64,000 nt of DNA from Artemisia argyi (GCA_030686995.1 CM060702.1:65598440-65662439), one strand, 5' to 3'; shown: positions 44,067-56,172, numbered from the stretch's first letter. Translations and numbers: made by a program. Notes: a model not told the origin generated them from the letters alone.

Positions 44067-44999
44067 GTGAGTTGGTGGAAAAGTGGAGGAGGGGGGACAT
44101 GGAAGCTTGAAACTAGGGAAGTGTGGGGGAGATGAACAGTGCTACGGGTTGTGGGTGTTGACTGGGTGTTGACCGGGGGTGGGAGTATTATTAGTTTTAG
44201 GTTTGGGCCGGTTGTGGTGGGCTTTGGGGAAGTGTTCATGGATCAGGTTTGGTTAGGGTGGGTTTTTGTTGGGTTAAATAATAAAAAGGTCCAAAGGTTT
44301 AAGTAACTAAATCACAAGGACCAATTTTGTAGAAACTGAAATTCCAAGGGCTGTTTTGCCAAATCTCCAAAATAACAATAAGGACCATACTTGCATAGTT
44401 TGAATATCCAAAAACCCATTTTTGCAATTTTGCTCTTTTCAAAATTCCCGGGGACTAAAAATGATAATTTTCAAAGTCCGGGGACTAAAATTGCCATTTT
44501 ATGAAAATCTTTTATCCAAGGACCAATATTTAACATTTTGAATTTCCAAGGACTAAAAATGATTTTTCATTCAAAATTATCCCACCAGGGACCAAAACTG
44601 CCAAAGTTTGAAACTCCAGGGACCAAAAGTGTAAATTTCCAAAACTTTTCCAATTTTTCACCAAAGGACAAAATATGACAACTTATGATTGTAAAAGGAC
44701 CTTTGGTGATAATTTTCCATATTTTGAATATCCAGGGACTAGATTTGTAATTTTATGAAAGTTGGAGGACTGAAACTGCCAATTTTGCAAACTTTATACG
44801 TTTTTTTATCTGTTTTTGCTCATTTTGCATCTAAAACATATAAAACACAATTTTGAAATATTTTTAGTATTTTGATGCATTACTGAGTGTTTTTGTATGT
44901 TTTGCAGTTCAGATTAGACCAAAAATGATGAGTGTTTGAGCACTCATCAATCCCCCACACTAAACTATTGCTAGTCCCTAGCAATACTGTTTTGAAAAC

Positions 45000-45370
45000 T
45001 TGATGGATTTGAAAAACTCTTTACCAAAAGCCATCACTTCTGGAGTAGCCATGTGTAAGAACTGGGGCACACCTGATAACCGTGTGATTTTGAGCAAACC
45101 ACCAGCTGTCAACGGATTTGAGTAGTCTTTACCAAAAGTCGTTTGCTTCTGGACTAGCCAGCTCTTGATGGAATAGTCAACATCTTGGTGAGCTGATTAC
45201 CAATTATGGATTTTCCACGGCCTTTACCACAAGCCATAATCTTGTGGGCTAGCCAACTCATTTGTTTTCGGGGAGTTGATGAACCATACAATTTTGGGCA
45301 AATTGCAAGCCGTAAACGGATTTGAGATGTCTTTACCAAGAGCCGTTTGCTCCTGGACTAGCCAATCCCT
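45000..45370. repeat. Tandem array of a roughly 104-bp repeat
   Basis: Four copies of a core GGATTTGAG...TCTTTACCA(A/C)(A/G)AG(C/T)C(G/A)T...TTCTGGACTAGCCA begin near 45005, 45114, 45208 and 45316. Between cores are G(A/C)TGATTACC-like segments. It lies between the 598-codon ORF and the polypurine tract of the second element. Confidence 0.8.
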
Positions 45371-45750
45371 TTTGTCGCTTAGACAAGGCGGACTGATTAC
45401 CACAAAAATTTTGAAGCATCAGTGAAAAAATTTTAAAATTTTTGAAATTTTGGCTAAAACGGGGGTATTATATAGTAAAATGTGATAAAATTCGCTAGAA
45501 TAGCGAATACCCCCCCCCCCCCCCCACACACACTTAGGATGAATATTGTCCTCAATATTCAAAATCCCGGCTATTATGCCGACATTTTGAACGTAAAAGG
45601 GCAACATTACAAGCTAAGCGTGGAAAACACCATTTTGTTTTTCACTCTTGTAACCATAGCATGGGGGACTCCCCCACACTTAGGGTGAAAACCCTATAAG
45701 CGTGCTACTGTTTTTGTTTACCGAGTCGCTAGCTTGACTCGACCCCTAAT
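45371..45750. other. Non-coding 3' part of the second element with poly(C)
   Basis: Contains a run of about 17 C residues near 45510-45526 followed by ACACAC. No gene. Confidence 0.5.
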
Positions 45751-47547
45751 TTATTTGTCATTGGGGAATGTGGAAGACGTGATCTCCATCGGACTTTCAT
45801 TCAAAATGTTTGGACAAACATATGAAGCACGTGAAAGTTCCACACTGATGAGATATAATACCGGCTCAAGATAATGATACATGAAAATGCCGGGATCAAA
45901 GATAGTGTCTTCATTCCCGAAGGAGTGAAGAAGAGAAGAAGTCACCTTATAGGTGAAGAAAAGGAAGAAAACCATGACGAAAATCATGATTTGATCTTCT
46001 TCCTCGAGAGCAGGCTCCGTAGCCTGAGTTTGGATTTCAAAAGGTAAGCTCGTAAACAACCCGGGAGGGTGGGTGGGAATTTGCAAATTCTCATGATTGA
46101 GAGAATCTCCCCCCGGGCAATCAAACTGATGAGCGAGTTCACCGGAGAACTCCTCATAAAGAGAATCATTCACAAGATGTGAATCTGGGAACTCATGTTC
46201 TGGAATAGACTCATCACAATCCTCAATCTGAGTACCAAAGAGTGGATTATCAGAAATCAAAGTGAATTCAGAATCGAATTCAAATAGAGGATTGGTGAGA
46301 GTAGTATTGAATGTTTCGGGAACAAAGTGAATATTATTCTCTGTTGGACTGCTGGGATCAGAAGTGAGTGACGGATCATGATATAGGAGACTTTCAATTT
46401 CTCCCAGATCGGTTTGGAAATCGAGGAGACCATCATCACTTTCCAAGGAAAGTGGATCGATGTGAGCAAGTTCATCAGCGAACTCCTCAAGAAGAGGATC
46501 AACATCAGAATGAGGCAGTGGTGCCTCGATATACTCAATGTCTCCATGAGATGTACAATCATCGTTAAAATCTGAGAAAGTCTCAAAATGATCGTTAGGA
46601 CACTCAATAGGGGAAAGAATATCACACATATCATCCAAAGTTCCCTGTGACTCTCCTGGGATTGGGACAAGGATCTCAACACTAGACTTTATTAATTCGT
46701 CCGATTCCTTATCAGGAACAGTGCTAAGATGCTCATCCCCCATGATCGGAGGGTGAGTGTGAACTTCGGGTGTGATAATAGACCGAGGGAGTTGAAAAGG
46801 ACTAGCAGACAGGGGTTTTATAAATTTCATTTGTTCTTCTGCTAGTAATTCTAACATAGTCTTTTCTCCCTGATTTTCCGAGGAAGGAATTACAACAGAT
46901 GAACTTGATGACCCCGTACAGAATTGAGAAAAATCAAGGGTAACATCATCATCATCATCGTCAAGAAGAGCAGCATTGCGAAATATGGCACGTGTTTTAG
47001 CCGCTCTTTGCTCAGCAAGTAATTCTTCCATGCTCTTTTCGTTTCTGGCCTCTCGTTCTTCAGCAAGTAATTCTGCCATAGATTTCTCACGAGAGCTTTG
47101 AAACGATGAAGTAGCCAACTCCTCCTTAAGATCTTTCAATATCTCAAGAACCTCTAGTAAAATGTCTTGCTCAGTAACAAGAGGAGTTGCTTGGGTTATT
47201 TGGTACTGTGGAAGTGGGTCTGAAAATGAATAGTCGTAATTGTTACAAGGAAACGGATTCCCTGTTTGACAATCAGAGCTAGTGTGTGGACCTCCACAAT
47301 ACTCACAACAGTAAAACTGATGTGGCTGTGAGTCGTATGTGCTTGTGTCATAATTGTTATCAGGAAACTGCTCATAGACAAGCGTGCTTCCTGATTGACA
47401 ATCAGAACTGTAGTGCGAACCACCACAGTACTCACAACAGTAAAACTGCTGAGACTGATGGTGTGGTAGCTGGTGGAATGAATCAGTGGTGTCATGGTAA
47501 GAATAGGGATCTTGGTTATAGACAGACCCGTTTCCTGACTCTACCAA
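45751..47547 (-). CDS. Retroelement protein, 598 aa, two zinc knuckles and acidic body
   Basis: Long intact frame of the second element. Two copies of the zinc-knuckle-like motif occur: CEYCGGSHYSSDC (about residue 33) and CEYCGGPHTSSDC (about residue 79), both CX2CX3HX4C, one residue shorter than the usual CX2CX4HX4C. Between about 140 and 240, KSM(A/E)ELLAE and KTMLELLAEEQ repeats suggest a coiled coil. The rest is acidic (Asp/Glu-rich, for example MGDEHLSTVPDKESDELIK and ELAHIDPLSLESDDGLLDF). Near the C terminus a hydrophobic stretch (IMIFVMVFFLFFTYKV) and DTIFDPGIF occur. It resembles proteins of Asteraceae retroelements. No enzyme motif. The 5' part of the element (gag start, 5' LTR) was not found, so the start may be truncated. 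Confidence 0.65.
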   Translation of the reverse strand: MVESGNGSVYNQDPYSYHDTTDSFHQLPHHQSQQFYCCEYCGGSHYSSDCQSGSTLVYEQFPDNNYDTSTYDSQPHQFYCCEYCGGPHTSSDCQTGNPFPCNNYDYSFSDPLPQYQITQATPLVTEQDILLEVLEILKDLKEELATSSFQSSREKSMAELLAEEREARNEKSMEELLAEQRAAKTRAIFRNAALLDDDDDDVTLDFSQFCTGSSSSSVVIPSSENQGEKTMLELLAEEQMKFIKPLSASPFQLPRSIITPEVHTHPPIMGDEHLSTVPDKESDELIKSSVEILVPIPGESQGTLDDMCDILSPIECPNDHFETFSDFNDDCTSHGDIEYIEAPLPHSDVDPLLEEFADELAHIDPLSLESDDGLLDFQTDLGEIESLLYHDPSLTSDPSSPTENNIHFVPETFNTTLTNPLFEFDSEFTLISDNPLFGTQIEDCDESIPEHEFPDSHLVNDSLYEEFSGELAHQFDCPGGDSLNHENLQIPTHPPGLFTSLPFEIQTQATEPALEEEDQIMIFVMVFFLFFTYKVTSSLLHSFGNEDTIFDPGIFMYHYLEPVLYLISVELSRASYVCPNILNESPMEITSSTFPNDK

Positions 47548-47626
47548 AAATAGTAATAAATACTTTATGGTAAGTATTTATATTAGTAACGGTTACGTGA
47601 TACGGTGTATATATAAATGTGTTTTT

Positions 47627-47649
47627 ATATATATATATATATATATATG
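47627..47649. repeat. (AT)n microsatellite
   Basis: Short alternating AT tract. Confidence 0.9.
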
Positions 47650-47950
47650 TTTAGTTATTAGATGATAAGTTGGAAAAAGTCTATAATTTTATTTTCTATA
47701 AATTATATTATCTAGTTTTTTTAGTTTGGTCTAGTTGGTGAAAATAGACTAAGTATAAGAATTTGACGATAATTGGGCGTGACCCGAATAACTATTAGTT
47801 TCCCTTTATAAATCAATTGCCACCAAAATATCCTGTGTCAAAATATATTTTATATAATAGTCTAACTAATTAAATTGTTTAATGTTAATTTTGTTGAAAA
47901 GACAAGTATCATTTGTGAAAAATTGTTAAAAAAGAAATAAAAACAAAAAT

Positions 47951-48021
47951 GACAGGTGTAGGATTCGAACCTGGGCCTTCTCGTTTAAAAGCAAAGAGCC
48001 TTACCACTAGACTAACGATCC
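47951..48021 (-). pseudogene. tRNA-like pseudogene or SINE head
   Basis: On the minus strand GGATCGTTAGTCTAGTGGTA (A-box/D-arm) and GGTTCGAATCC (B-box/T-loop) are spaced as in a 71-nt tRNA. The acceptor ends do not pair and the anticodon stem is weak, so it is not a working tRNA. It may be the start of a SINE. Confidence 0.6.
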
Positions 48022-50118
48022 TTTGGTGTCATATTATACAAGTTAGATGTATTTATCCTCACTTAACTATGTTCATTTTAGGTGTATATTTACTCAGTGC
48101 ATAAGTTTGCATGTATTTTGGATTTGTTTTAATTTTCATACTATTTTGCAGCCAAGTATTGTGAAGACTCAAGTTTTCAAATATATACTTAGAACGAAAC
48201 CGCACCCTTACTGAGTTGTGATTTGTTGGACATAAAATCATCCCATCATTTAGGTTCGACATAACGACATATGACATGCGTATAATGCTTGATAAAAAAA
48301 CACATCGCGACACTCCACTGTGGTTCGACCATAGTGGGTTTAGACTCAACGTGACCCAAATTTTAACATATTCCCAACAAGCCAATACTTGAAGTTTAAG
48401 TTTCTTACTTTTAAGCTTCCTTTTAGTTATTATGTGTCCAATACATTGAATAAGTCACAGTGTGTGTGAGGGTTTCGATTCATAAACCAGGTAAGCACTT
48501 GCTTATTATTTTTGAGCTTATTAGTGGTTAAGCTTGTTTTAAAAATTTACCACACAAGTTTTCAAACAACAACAAACCAACTTGAAGTATGCATGCATGC
48601 TATATAAATGTGTATATGGATGTCAGGTGTATTATCATTTAACATGTAAAGTAAGACTTTAAACATGAAATAATAACAAGTTTAGGGACACTCGATGTGC
48701 TTACTATGGTAAGGAAGAGGAGATGTTGAGTAGAAGCAAGGAGAAGAGAAACCAAGAAAAAAAAACTAAGCTCAAAACCCCAAGCTTTCAAAGCTTAACA
48801 AAAACCCAAAACTTTCAAGTTATTCCAAGATCACTCAAGATTTTTAGCTTTCAAACTCTAACTTATTATCACTGAATATTTGTTTGGTAATATGGAAGTG
48901 AAGGTGAGATGAGAGAGTGTGTTGTGGGGCTTGGTTATGAGTGAGTAAAACGAAATAATAGAAAGGTTGCTTGTTAGAGTTTCATCCCATTTAATGAAAT
49001 GTGTACTAAGTCTAGATATCAAGGAGATTGGGTGTGATGTTGGTGGGGTTTCGAACTGCAACAAGCAAAGGGGAGGGGTAGAAGCATGGCTTTTTGTCCT
49101 TTTTGTTCCCTATTTATTACAATACCATGGACACCATGGTGGTTTTGAAAGAAACTTAAGTCAAAGTGATGGTTTGAGGGGATGGATTCGGTTGAGTGTG
49201 AGAGAAGGAGAAAGAAATTTGTCCAAGTTGATAAGTTGCATGATATATTAATGCCATATGTTGTATTTTTGTTTGACATACCGATCGCATAGGATCGAGT
49301 AATGATCTATGAATTGTTTAGTATGAGGCTTGACATAATATGGATGCGAGAGAGGGTTTCCACAAGTGTACAACTTGACATGTTGTGTTGGAGTATTTTG
49401 TGTCCAAAATGAAATGTTATAATAATTATATACGTTTGAATCATGTGACAAGGTTCGAGTATGGCATTTTGGTATCTACCAACGTCGTAATCCACATTAC
49501 AATTGTGTTAGAGTTGTTAAACGAGGTTCAAAGCTTGCATGTATTGCTTTGGTTTGTTGCTCGAATGAAAATTGTACAAAATCATAAAATGTATATATGA
49601 AGAACGTATATAATGAGTTGGATTGTGTTTGGTTGCATAAAATGCGACACAATGAGATTAGAAAAGAGTGGGAAGTTAAAACATGAATTCCCATATTGTT
49701 TTACGTATCTCGTTTAGGTTTAAACGTGAGTCGAGACGTTTTAGTTACACGTTGAAAATCGTTAACGTGTAAAATATGCTTTCGAGTGTGCTTTTATAAA
49801 AAGAAATATAAAAACATTAATGTTGTTTTCAAAATGTGTTTATTAGACTAAACCATACAATCTATTGGTCGATTCGTGCGCGAGCTTGTGTTCCAATAAA
49901 GTGCGATACTTTCTCGTGTGAGTTATAAAACTCATAAATGGTCAGAAAATAAATAATACGCATTTTCTCATAATTTTAGATAGTTCAAAATGTTCTAGAG
50001 TGCGGGATAAATTCCCTAAATAAATTCGAGTTAGCTAATGCATGTGCAAAAATGTTCATGTAATACTAAATAATAATTTACTACTAAAATATTATTTGGA
50101 AAATTACCGATTGTCACA

Positions 50119-51762
50119 TCCTCCCAGCCTTATTTGAATGTCGTCCCGACATTCAATTCGTGTTACCAAAAGAAGACGCGAAAAGATGAGGATATTTGGC
50201 CTTGATTTCATCTTCCCATTCCTACATGAATTCGAGTCCTCTTCTAGAGTTCCATCGGATTTTGACAATCGGGATATGGCTAAGCTTCAACCGTTTGACT
50301 TCCTGATCCATAATCTCAATAGGTTCTTAAATAAAGTTGATCAATGTGGATTTTCTCCAAAGATACAGTGAGTGTTTTCATCTGAAAGGCACTTCCTTAA
50401 GTTGTATATATGAAGAACGTTGTGCATAGCACTAGGTTCTAATGGTAGCTTCTGAATCCAGAGGTTGTCTATTTGACGGTAAGATTCTTTGAAACTGGTA
50501 AGAGGAGGTGTTTTAAGGTTGGTTTTCGTATAAACCTGTAGGAATCTCGTTGTTAGTAGATCGCCTTATGGTGGCTAGTGGGGTAGCTTGTCCTAGAATT
50601 TGATAGAAATTCTTGACTTTGAATTAGGTTTCAAAAGTGGAGTTGATAAATATAGAGAAAGTTGCTGAACTTCAACTTTTGTAAAGAAGAACTTGTAAAA
50701 TATAGTTTTAAGCGACAACACAGAATTGATTCCAAGCTGGAGGTTTACATGTCCGCTATGTGAGTTCAAGAGTTGCTTCACAACCGCAAATGATTCTAGC
50801 ACCTCAGCTTTTATAGATGATGAATCAGTTTGTTTCTTAACAATTTACATTAAAATGTTTATTATTTATTGTTTTAAGACAAGGTGGTTTGATTTACTCC
50901 AAAGGTTTTGCCTAGTGAGCAATGGAGAGTCAATTCTCAAACAGCTAGTGATGAATCCCGATTCATCGATAAGGTGCGGGGTGAAGGGAATTGTGCCATG
51001 ATAAGGTCGTGATGGATACACGTTGTGTAATAAAGCGAATGTTGCTATATGAAAAGTTAGATGTATTTACAAAAAGTTTGCAACACCCGAAGTTTTAGCA
51101 AGAACTACTTCCAAACATAATTTTAGTGTAACTACTCTCAGTATTGCAAAATTTACCTTTGAGTCGAACATAGGTGATCAGGCTATGTCCCATTGTCCCT
51201 GGTTGAATATAGGTGATCAGTCTATATTCACCCGAGGTTCAATGAATTTTAAAATGCTCAGCTCAGTTAGACTAATAATATGTCCCAATGCTTTTAAAAG
51301 TTCTTTTGAAAGACTAAGATGAGTAACCAAACTCGAGGTTGAATAATAAGTTCATGTAGAATGTGGCGAGTATTCAACTCAAGGGTGCATGATAAATTCA
51401 TGTAAAGGAAGGCATAACGCTTAGGTTATAAGCCAGTGTGCAGTGGAATTATCACAAGTTGGTATATGTGAGTATAAGAGAGTGAGGTAAGGCATAGTCT
51501 ATGAGAAAGTCGGTATATGTATGTAAGTATATTGTAAATACTTAAAATAAATAGTATGTTTCAAGTAAATTTAGTAGCATATAGAAGTGTGTGACACAAA
51601 GTTGCATTAAATAAACAACAAGTACGTAGCAAGCATAACATAAAATTATGTCAAGTAAAATAGTGATCAAGGCAGGATGGCATGTGTTTGGTCATAGATA
51701 AAGTTTTTCATAAAAGTGGTTAGAGTTTAGGGCTCATTTGTCCCTAGTTCTATGTAACCAAA
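50119..51762 (-). other. Deleted internal region of the Tekay-like element
   Basis: 1.6 kb between the polypurine tract and primer-binding site, where a full element would have 5-8 kb. Only the integrase tail (50135-50480) is recognisable. The rest gives no coding similarity. Confidence 0.55.
50135..50480 (-). pseudogene. Gypsy integrase C-terminal fragment
   Basis: The minus strand contains, in shifted frames, ELSAMHNVFHIYNLRKCLSD, GENPH, then PIEIMDQEVKRLKLSHIPIV and KIRWNSRRGLEF, followed by YPHLF. This is the usual C-terminal end of Del/Tekay gypsy polyproteins, here with stops and frameshifts. A DNA tail GTCGGGACGACATTCAAAT leads into the polypurine tract, as in intact elements. Confidence 0.8.
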
Positions 51763-51777
51763 GCTCTTATACCAATC
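51763..51777 (-). other. Primer-binding site, initiator-Met tRNA-like
   Basis: On the minus strand the LTR end TGTTACA is followed by GATTGGTATAAGAGC, close to TGGTATCAGAGC, the usual tRNA-iMet site of plant gypsy elements. Confidence 0.7.
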
Positions 51778-52265
51778 TGTAACACCCCCAAAAATGGGTC
51801 GCAGCAGAAGACAATGTCGCTGGGGTGCTACTCAATTGGTATCACAACACTAAGTACAAAGAACGGTTTTATAAAATCCGTTTAGTAACTTTTATTAGTG
51901 AAATAATAAAGTTTACAAAAGTTAAATTATTGCGGAATATGGCCCATATACAAAATGTTGTCCCATTACAAAAGAGGTTATAAGTGTATGCCCAAACACT
52001 TAGAAGAAATGAGTTCTATGACCATGCCATGCCACACCCTGCCTTGAGAATCATAAATTATCTTGTACCTGAGAAAAACATGCTTAAAAGGGTCAACTAT
52101 AAAGCTGGTGAGTTCATAGGTTTGTATAAATAGCAATTTAGTATAAAAGAAATGTGAGTTCGATAAAAGTTTTATGACCATTGTGTCGCTCACAATGTCA
52201 TGAAATATAGTTTACTTTCAAGTAAATGTAGTAAAGTCAACCACAAGATTTTCGAGTGTGAATAA
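51778..52265 (-). repeat. 5' LTR of the Tekay-like element, interrupted at 52266
   Basis: Matches 33224-33694. At 52265 (TGTGAATAA) another LTR begins, while the left copy continues CCATTCACATAC, so the left copy is the empty site. Confidence 0.8.
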
Positions 52266-53676
52266 TGATACGTGGGGATCGCACCAGGCTTTACCTCTTA
52301 AGGGATCTTGAGAAGCTTACAACCGCCACCAGGCAGTGTACCTGATCATTGTAGTATAGTATAGTGACAAGTACCGGGGGATTGATCGTTCAGCTAGGAA
52401 TAGTGTCGCTAGGATTAGAAAACCTAAATACTAGTTCTAAAGGTGAGGGGTGATTATTTTTGTATTTTTATATTTTTTAGAAAGCAAGTAAAAATCTCGG
52501 GTTTTAAAGGATTTGGGCGGAATTAGTTGCTAGTCAACTAACCCAATACTAAAGATGTAATCAAAATAAAATACTAAAAATGAAAATAAACTAAATTAAA
52601 CTAAGGTTGTGAGCAATAAGTGGAGAAAATGTGTTTACTTAGATTTCACTACTCCCTAGATATCTTTTACACGTTAATTACTTGTTATAGTTGCGTGGAT
52701 GACGGATTGTATTCCTTAATACCATTCATGGGGTGGCGCACTTAATTCCCCAATCCTATGAGTGCCTACTTCACTCCTCTGTCGAGCCGGCTAAGAAGCT
52801 CCTAACATGGGATCATTAGAATTTACTCATGCATTAAATACAACCAATAAAACCTAGTGCACGTCAGTTCATGTTTCCTAAGACGTTCAAGCATGTTACC
52901 ATTTGGAGATCTGCCAGTTTTCTTAAGCCTAACATCGAATTCATTCATCCAATACAACCATAAACAAGTAATCAACACATAATTAACATCTAGGTTTCAT
53001 TTGATCCAAGCAAACACAAGATAGATCTAGCCTAGCATGATGAAATTAAGACAAGAACAAGATATAGACAACCAACACATAGACATATTGATTGAATTAA
53101 AAGAATACTTATCTCAATTACACATGAAAGGTATCAAGGGCTAAGAACCCTTGAAAAACCTGTAAAATTCGTACCAAAGTCGGACTTAGGGTTTCTCCAA
53201 AACTTCTCTCTTCTAATGTGAAAATTAGAAAACTATATATAGGAAATAGGGTCTGACGGCGTCAAGAAGAAATTTGTGACGCCGTCATCTCGCCGCCAAA
53301 ATACTCCTCGGACTGCCTTGATCCAGATCTGACGCCGTCAAGTGTTATGTGTTTCCAGGCCGTCATACATTTTCCTTTTGACGCCCTACCTTGTGACGCC
53401 GTCAAATATGTACTGGACCGTCATGGAAATTACTCTTGACGCCGTCAAGATTTTCTTCTTGACACCGTCACCTACTGTTCCCAGCAAGGAAAATTAAGAC
53501 TTTGGCGTTTTCTTCACTTTTTTGCTCCAAAAACGTCTGAATTGATTCCTTTTCCAGATTTCTCTCCCAAAGTACCTAAAATCACAAAAGGAACGATTTA
53601 GGGCAATATTTGATCAAATAAATTCAATTCCGGGCTTAAATGACCCCCTAAAAACGGTTCATTTTTCGCCTCATCA
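52266..53676 (-). repeat. 3' LTR of the second family member
   Basis: Runs TGATACGTGGGGATCGCACC...CGCCTCATCA on the plus strand. It differs from the other LTR by many substitutions and several indels. Confidence 0.9.
53233..53471 (-). promoter_or_regulatory. TATA box and TGACGCCGTCA cluster in the second LTR
   Basis: TATATATAG at about 53234-53242 (minus). Upstream are exact 11-mers at about 53254, 53277, 53330, 53394 and 53438, with decayed copies near 53360, 53418 and 53460. The cluster is retained although the sequence between motifs has diverged from the first family member. Confidence 0.7.
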
Positions 53677-54282
53677 TATACCCTTACACTTGAGATTTAC
53701 TTGTCCTCAAGCAAATGCGCTTTTATTTTAGTCAAAATACAAGTTAGGGGTCATTTAACACTAATATAAAAGTAATTACAACAAATAATCGTTCCACTAA
53801 AGACCAAAGACAAGCACGGAGGTCATATACTAGCACCTCACAAATAGTGTTTAGATACTCACATCTCTCGGGTGTAATAAAGTATAAATTACAATATGGA
53901 AACGGAAGATATCTCTCACTACCTGTAATAGAAAAATAGATTACCATAGGCTTGGGAAAGGATCAAACCTCCACCACATGGCGTAAGCACCTAGGATAAA
54001 CTATCAAAGAGGTCTTTTAAAGGGTTGTAAGGTTAGGTATAGGGATATGAAATACACGGTTTTGTTGGATAAAGGAAGTTTTACTGGTGGCGAGTTAACA
54101 ATCTTGGTTAATTACATGTACAATATGGCGTTGCTAAGCCAAGACTAGACTCGACTTAAGCTAATGAATGAAAAATAACAAAAACATAAAATGAACATAG
54201 AATGAAAACGGGATGGTAGTCCGTATGTTTTTTTTTTCTCTTTTTCCTTTTCTATTTTTTTTTCTTGATTTTTCGATTTTTC

Positions 54283-54324
<42 letters not shown>

Positions 54325-56172
54325 ATACACTCTTACCCTACCATCCAAAATAATACATCATAGGGGATGAACATTCCCCTTACACTTGAATCTTTACATA
54401 CTTTACAATAAACTAATCTATTGACTCGAATTAAGAAAATCAAAACACTTGGAGCACTTTTAGGATTAACGTACATATGGGGGTAATATATGATGTTCTT
54501 CCCCATTACTCTATAAAATAAGTACTTTACCCATGAGTCCCAATCGTCCCAAAACAATATGTACAAGGATATGACTCGACTTAGCAACCATGTAATCAAT
54601 TAGATAATTAACTTAGGGTTTAACAAATAACAATAATGCACTAAAAATGAGCGCATACACGGAAGGCTAAGGCGATTTGGGTGTACATTTAAGTGGGGTG
54701 TAACAAATTCTTCCTTTAAGCAAGATGCTTAAAGTTAGAAACGAAAAGATAGGCTCAGAGGGGTGTACTAGGGGTTTCGTGTACTAAAAATGAGTACAAC
54801 GCTAAGGTGTGGGAAAAATTAGTTGACTTAACTAGCCAAGTAATATGACTTAAATGGTCAAGTAATTATGATACGGGTTTAACACAAGGGTGATCCTAAT
54901 GCCTCTTATCATGTAGTAAATCCTACTACACGAATGTAGTCTCACTAGCGGTCTCAGGATGCATCACTAACGCAAGTTCTAGAATCTAAATGCTACCGGT
55001 ACACTCATAAGCACTAATAGTGAATGCTTTTCCTATCAAATCTAAAGGCGAACCTCACATATTTGGGTGGAAAATTTTTCTGAATATACGGTTATGTGCT
55101 AGTCATACAATCTCCTATCCATGAGACGCTTGCTATGGCTAAAGTTTCACTCCTAAATGTTGTAAAAAAATTTAAATTTGGCGCTAAAATTACACTAACA
55201 AGTATTTCTCATAGTTTTATTACACATCTACCATCAAACAAAACAAACTCAAGCGAAAGTGCATATGTAAGGTATCATCTTTTTACCCTCCCCTTACACT
55301 TAAGATGAACATTGTCCCCAATATTCAAGTAAAGAATGTAAAAATGAAAAAGTAAAAAAGAATGAAATCAAATACTCCCCTGATTCGCTCGGTATGGATA
55401 ATAAGGTGGCCAGGTTAGATCTTTCTCCAAGAAAATGAACAATCAAAGCTTCCCTTCCAGAATATAAATCATCTTCTTGTCATACATAACCTGTAAATCC
55501 TGAGAAAATAGACAAGACAACCTCGCGTAAAATCGGCGGCATCCTATATAAGTTACTAAATCCTAGAAAACAAGATAAGATATAATGCTTGTGGAATGAA
55601 GTTTGCAGATTTCCTGGAGATTATAAAACTTAATAATTGACAAAAACCATAAGACTCCGTTAGAAAAACAAAACTGGTAAAATTTTCAGATTTTTACACG
55701 TGACGCCGTCAAGAATTAATTCTTGACGCCGTCAGAAGTGACCTGCAGAAATCCTCATGTTAAGTTTCCGGAAAATTTCTGGAAAAACTTGGTCCTACTT
55801 CCTGGAAAATCCTGCAAAACTTCGTTATGACTCAATACAAGCATTTGACTCTAACAAATACGAATATACATGTTCATTTAATATTGTGGAGAATCATGAT
55901 CAGTTTGTTTCTTAAAAACATATTTGGGGTTTCCCCTTACACTTATCTTTTGCAAAAATAATTTTAGGTGGAGTTAAGACTAGGCCAAAACAACAAAGTA
56001 AAGTATTTCCACTATTTAATTGAGAAACATGATCTACCAACAATAAAAATAAAGCATGCATACGGAAGCAAATCAAACAAACAAAATAAAATCACACAAA
56101 ACATGGGTTGCCTCCTAAGAAGCGCTTTTCTTTATTTACGAGTCTTGTAGCTAGACTCAAGGTCATGGGTTA
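53677..56172 (-). other. 3' non-coding internal region of the second family member
   Basis: Homologous to 38818-41301. It contains a poly(T) tract at about 54287-54322 and TGACGCCGTCA pairs at 55701 and 55724, in the same place as in the first copy. Confidence 0.75.

Larger units (their letters stand above)
36700..44949 (-). mobile_element. 3' LTR of a second retrotransposon, split by the 6.65-kb element
   Basis: In minus orientation the polypurine tract AGTGTGGGGGAT (44950-44961) is followed by an LTR start TGATGAGTGCTC at 44949. The LTR continues to 44067, is interrupted by the insertion 37413-44066, and resumes at 37412 (GTGAG duplicated). A TATA box ACTATAAAAG lies at 37225-37234. The left end is not resolved; the given start is a minimum estimate. 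The 44280-44770 part repeats phrases such as GGGACTAAAA, CCGGGGACTA and AGGACCAA. Confidence 0.55.
47548..50118 (-). mobile_element. Right piece of the Tekay-like 3' LTR
   Basis: In minus orientation it starts TGTGACAATCGGTAATTTTC at 50118, immediately after the polypurine tract. A TATA-like AATAAATAGGG lies near 49109-49121. The left limit with the second element near 47550 is uncertain. A tRNA-like sequence is embedded at 47951-48021. Confidence 0.55.

Noticed and set aside
33224..44949. One continuous 5-kb LTR from 33224 to 44949 (minus the nested element)
   Set aside because: The TGTGACAATCGG edge after a gypsy integrase tail at 50118 and the repeat of the 33224 sequence at 51778 fit a separate Tekay-like LTR better; the boundary with the second element remains open.
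46257..46682. 141-codon ORF overlapping the 598-codon ORF
   Set aside because: Same strand, alternative frame of a long acidic protein; no independent motif.
47951..48021. Functional tRNA gene
   Set aside because: Acceptor stem does not pair and the anticodon stem is degenerate.
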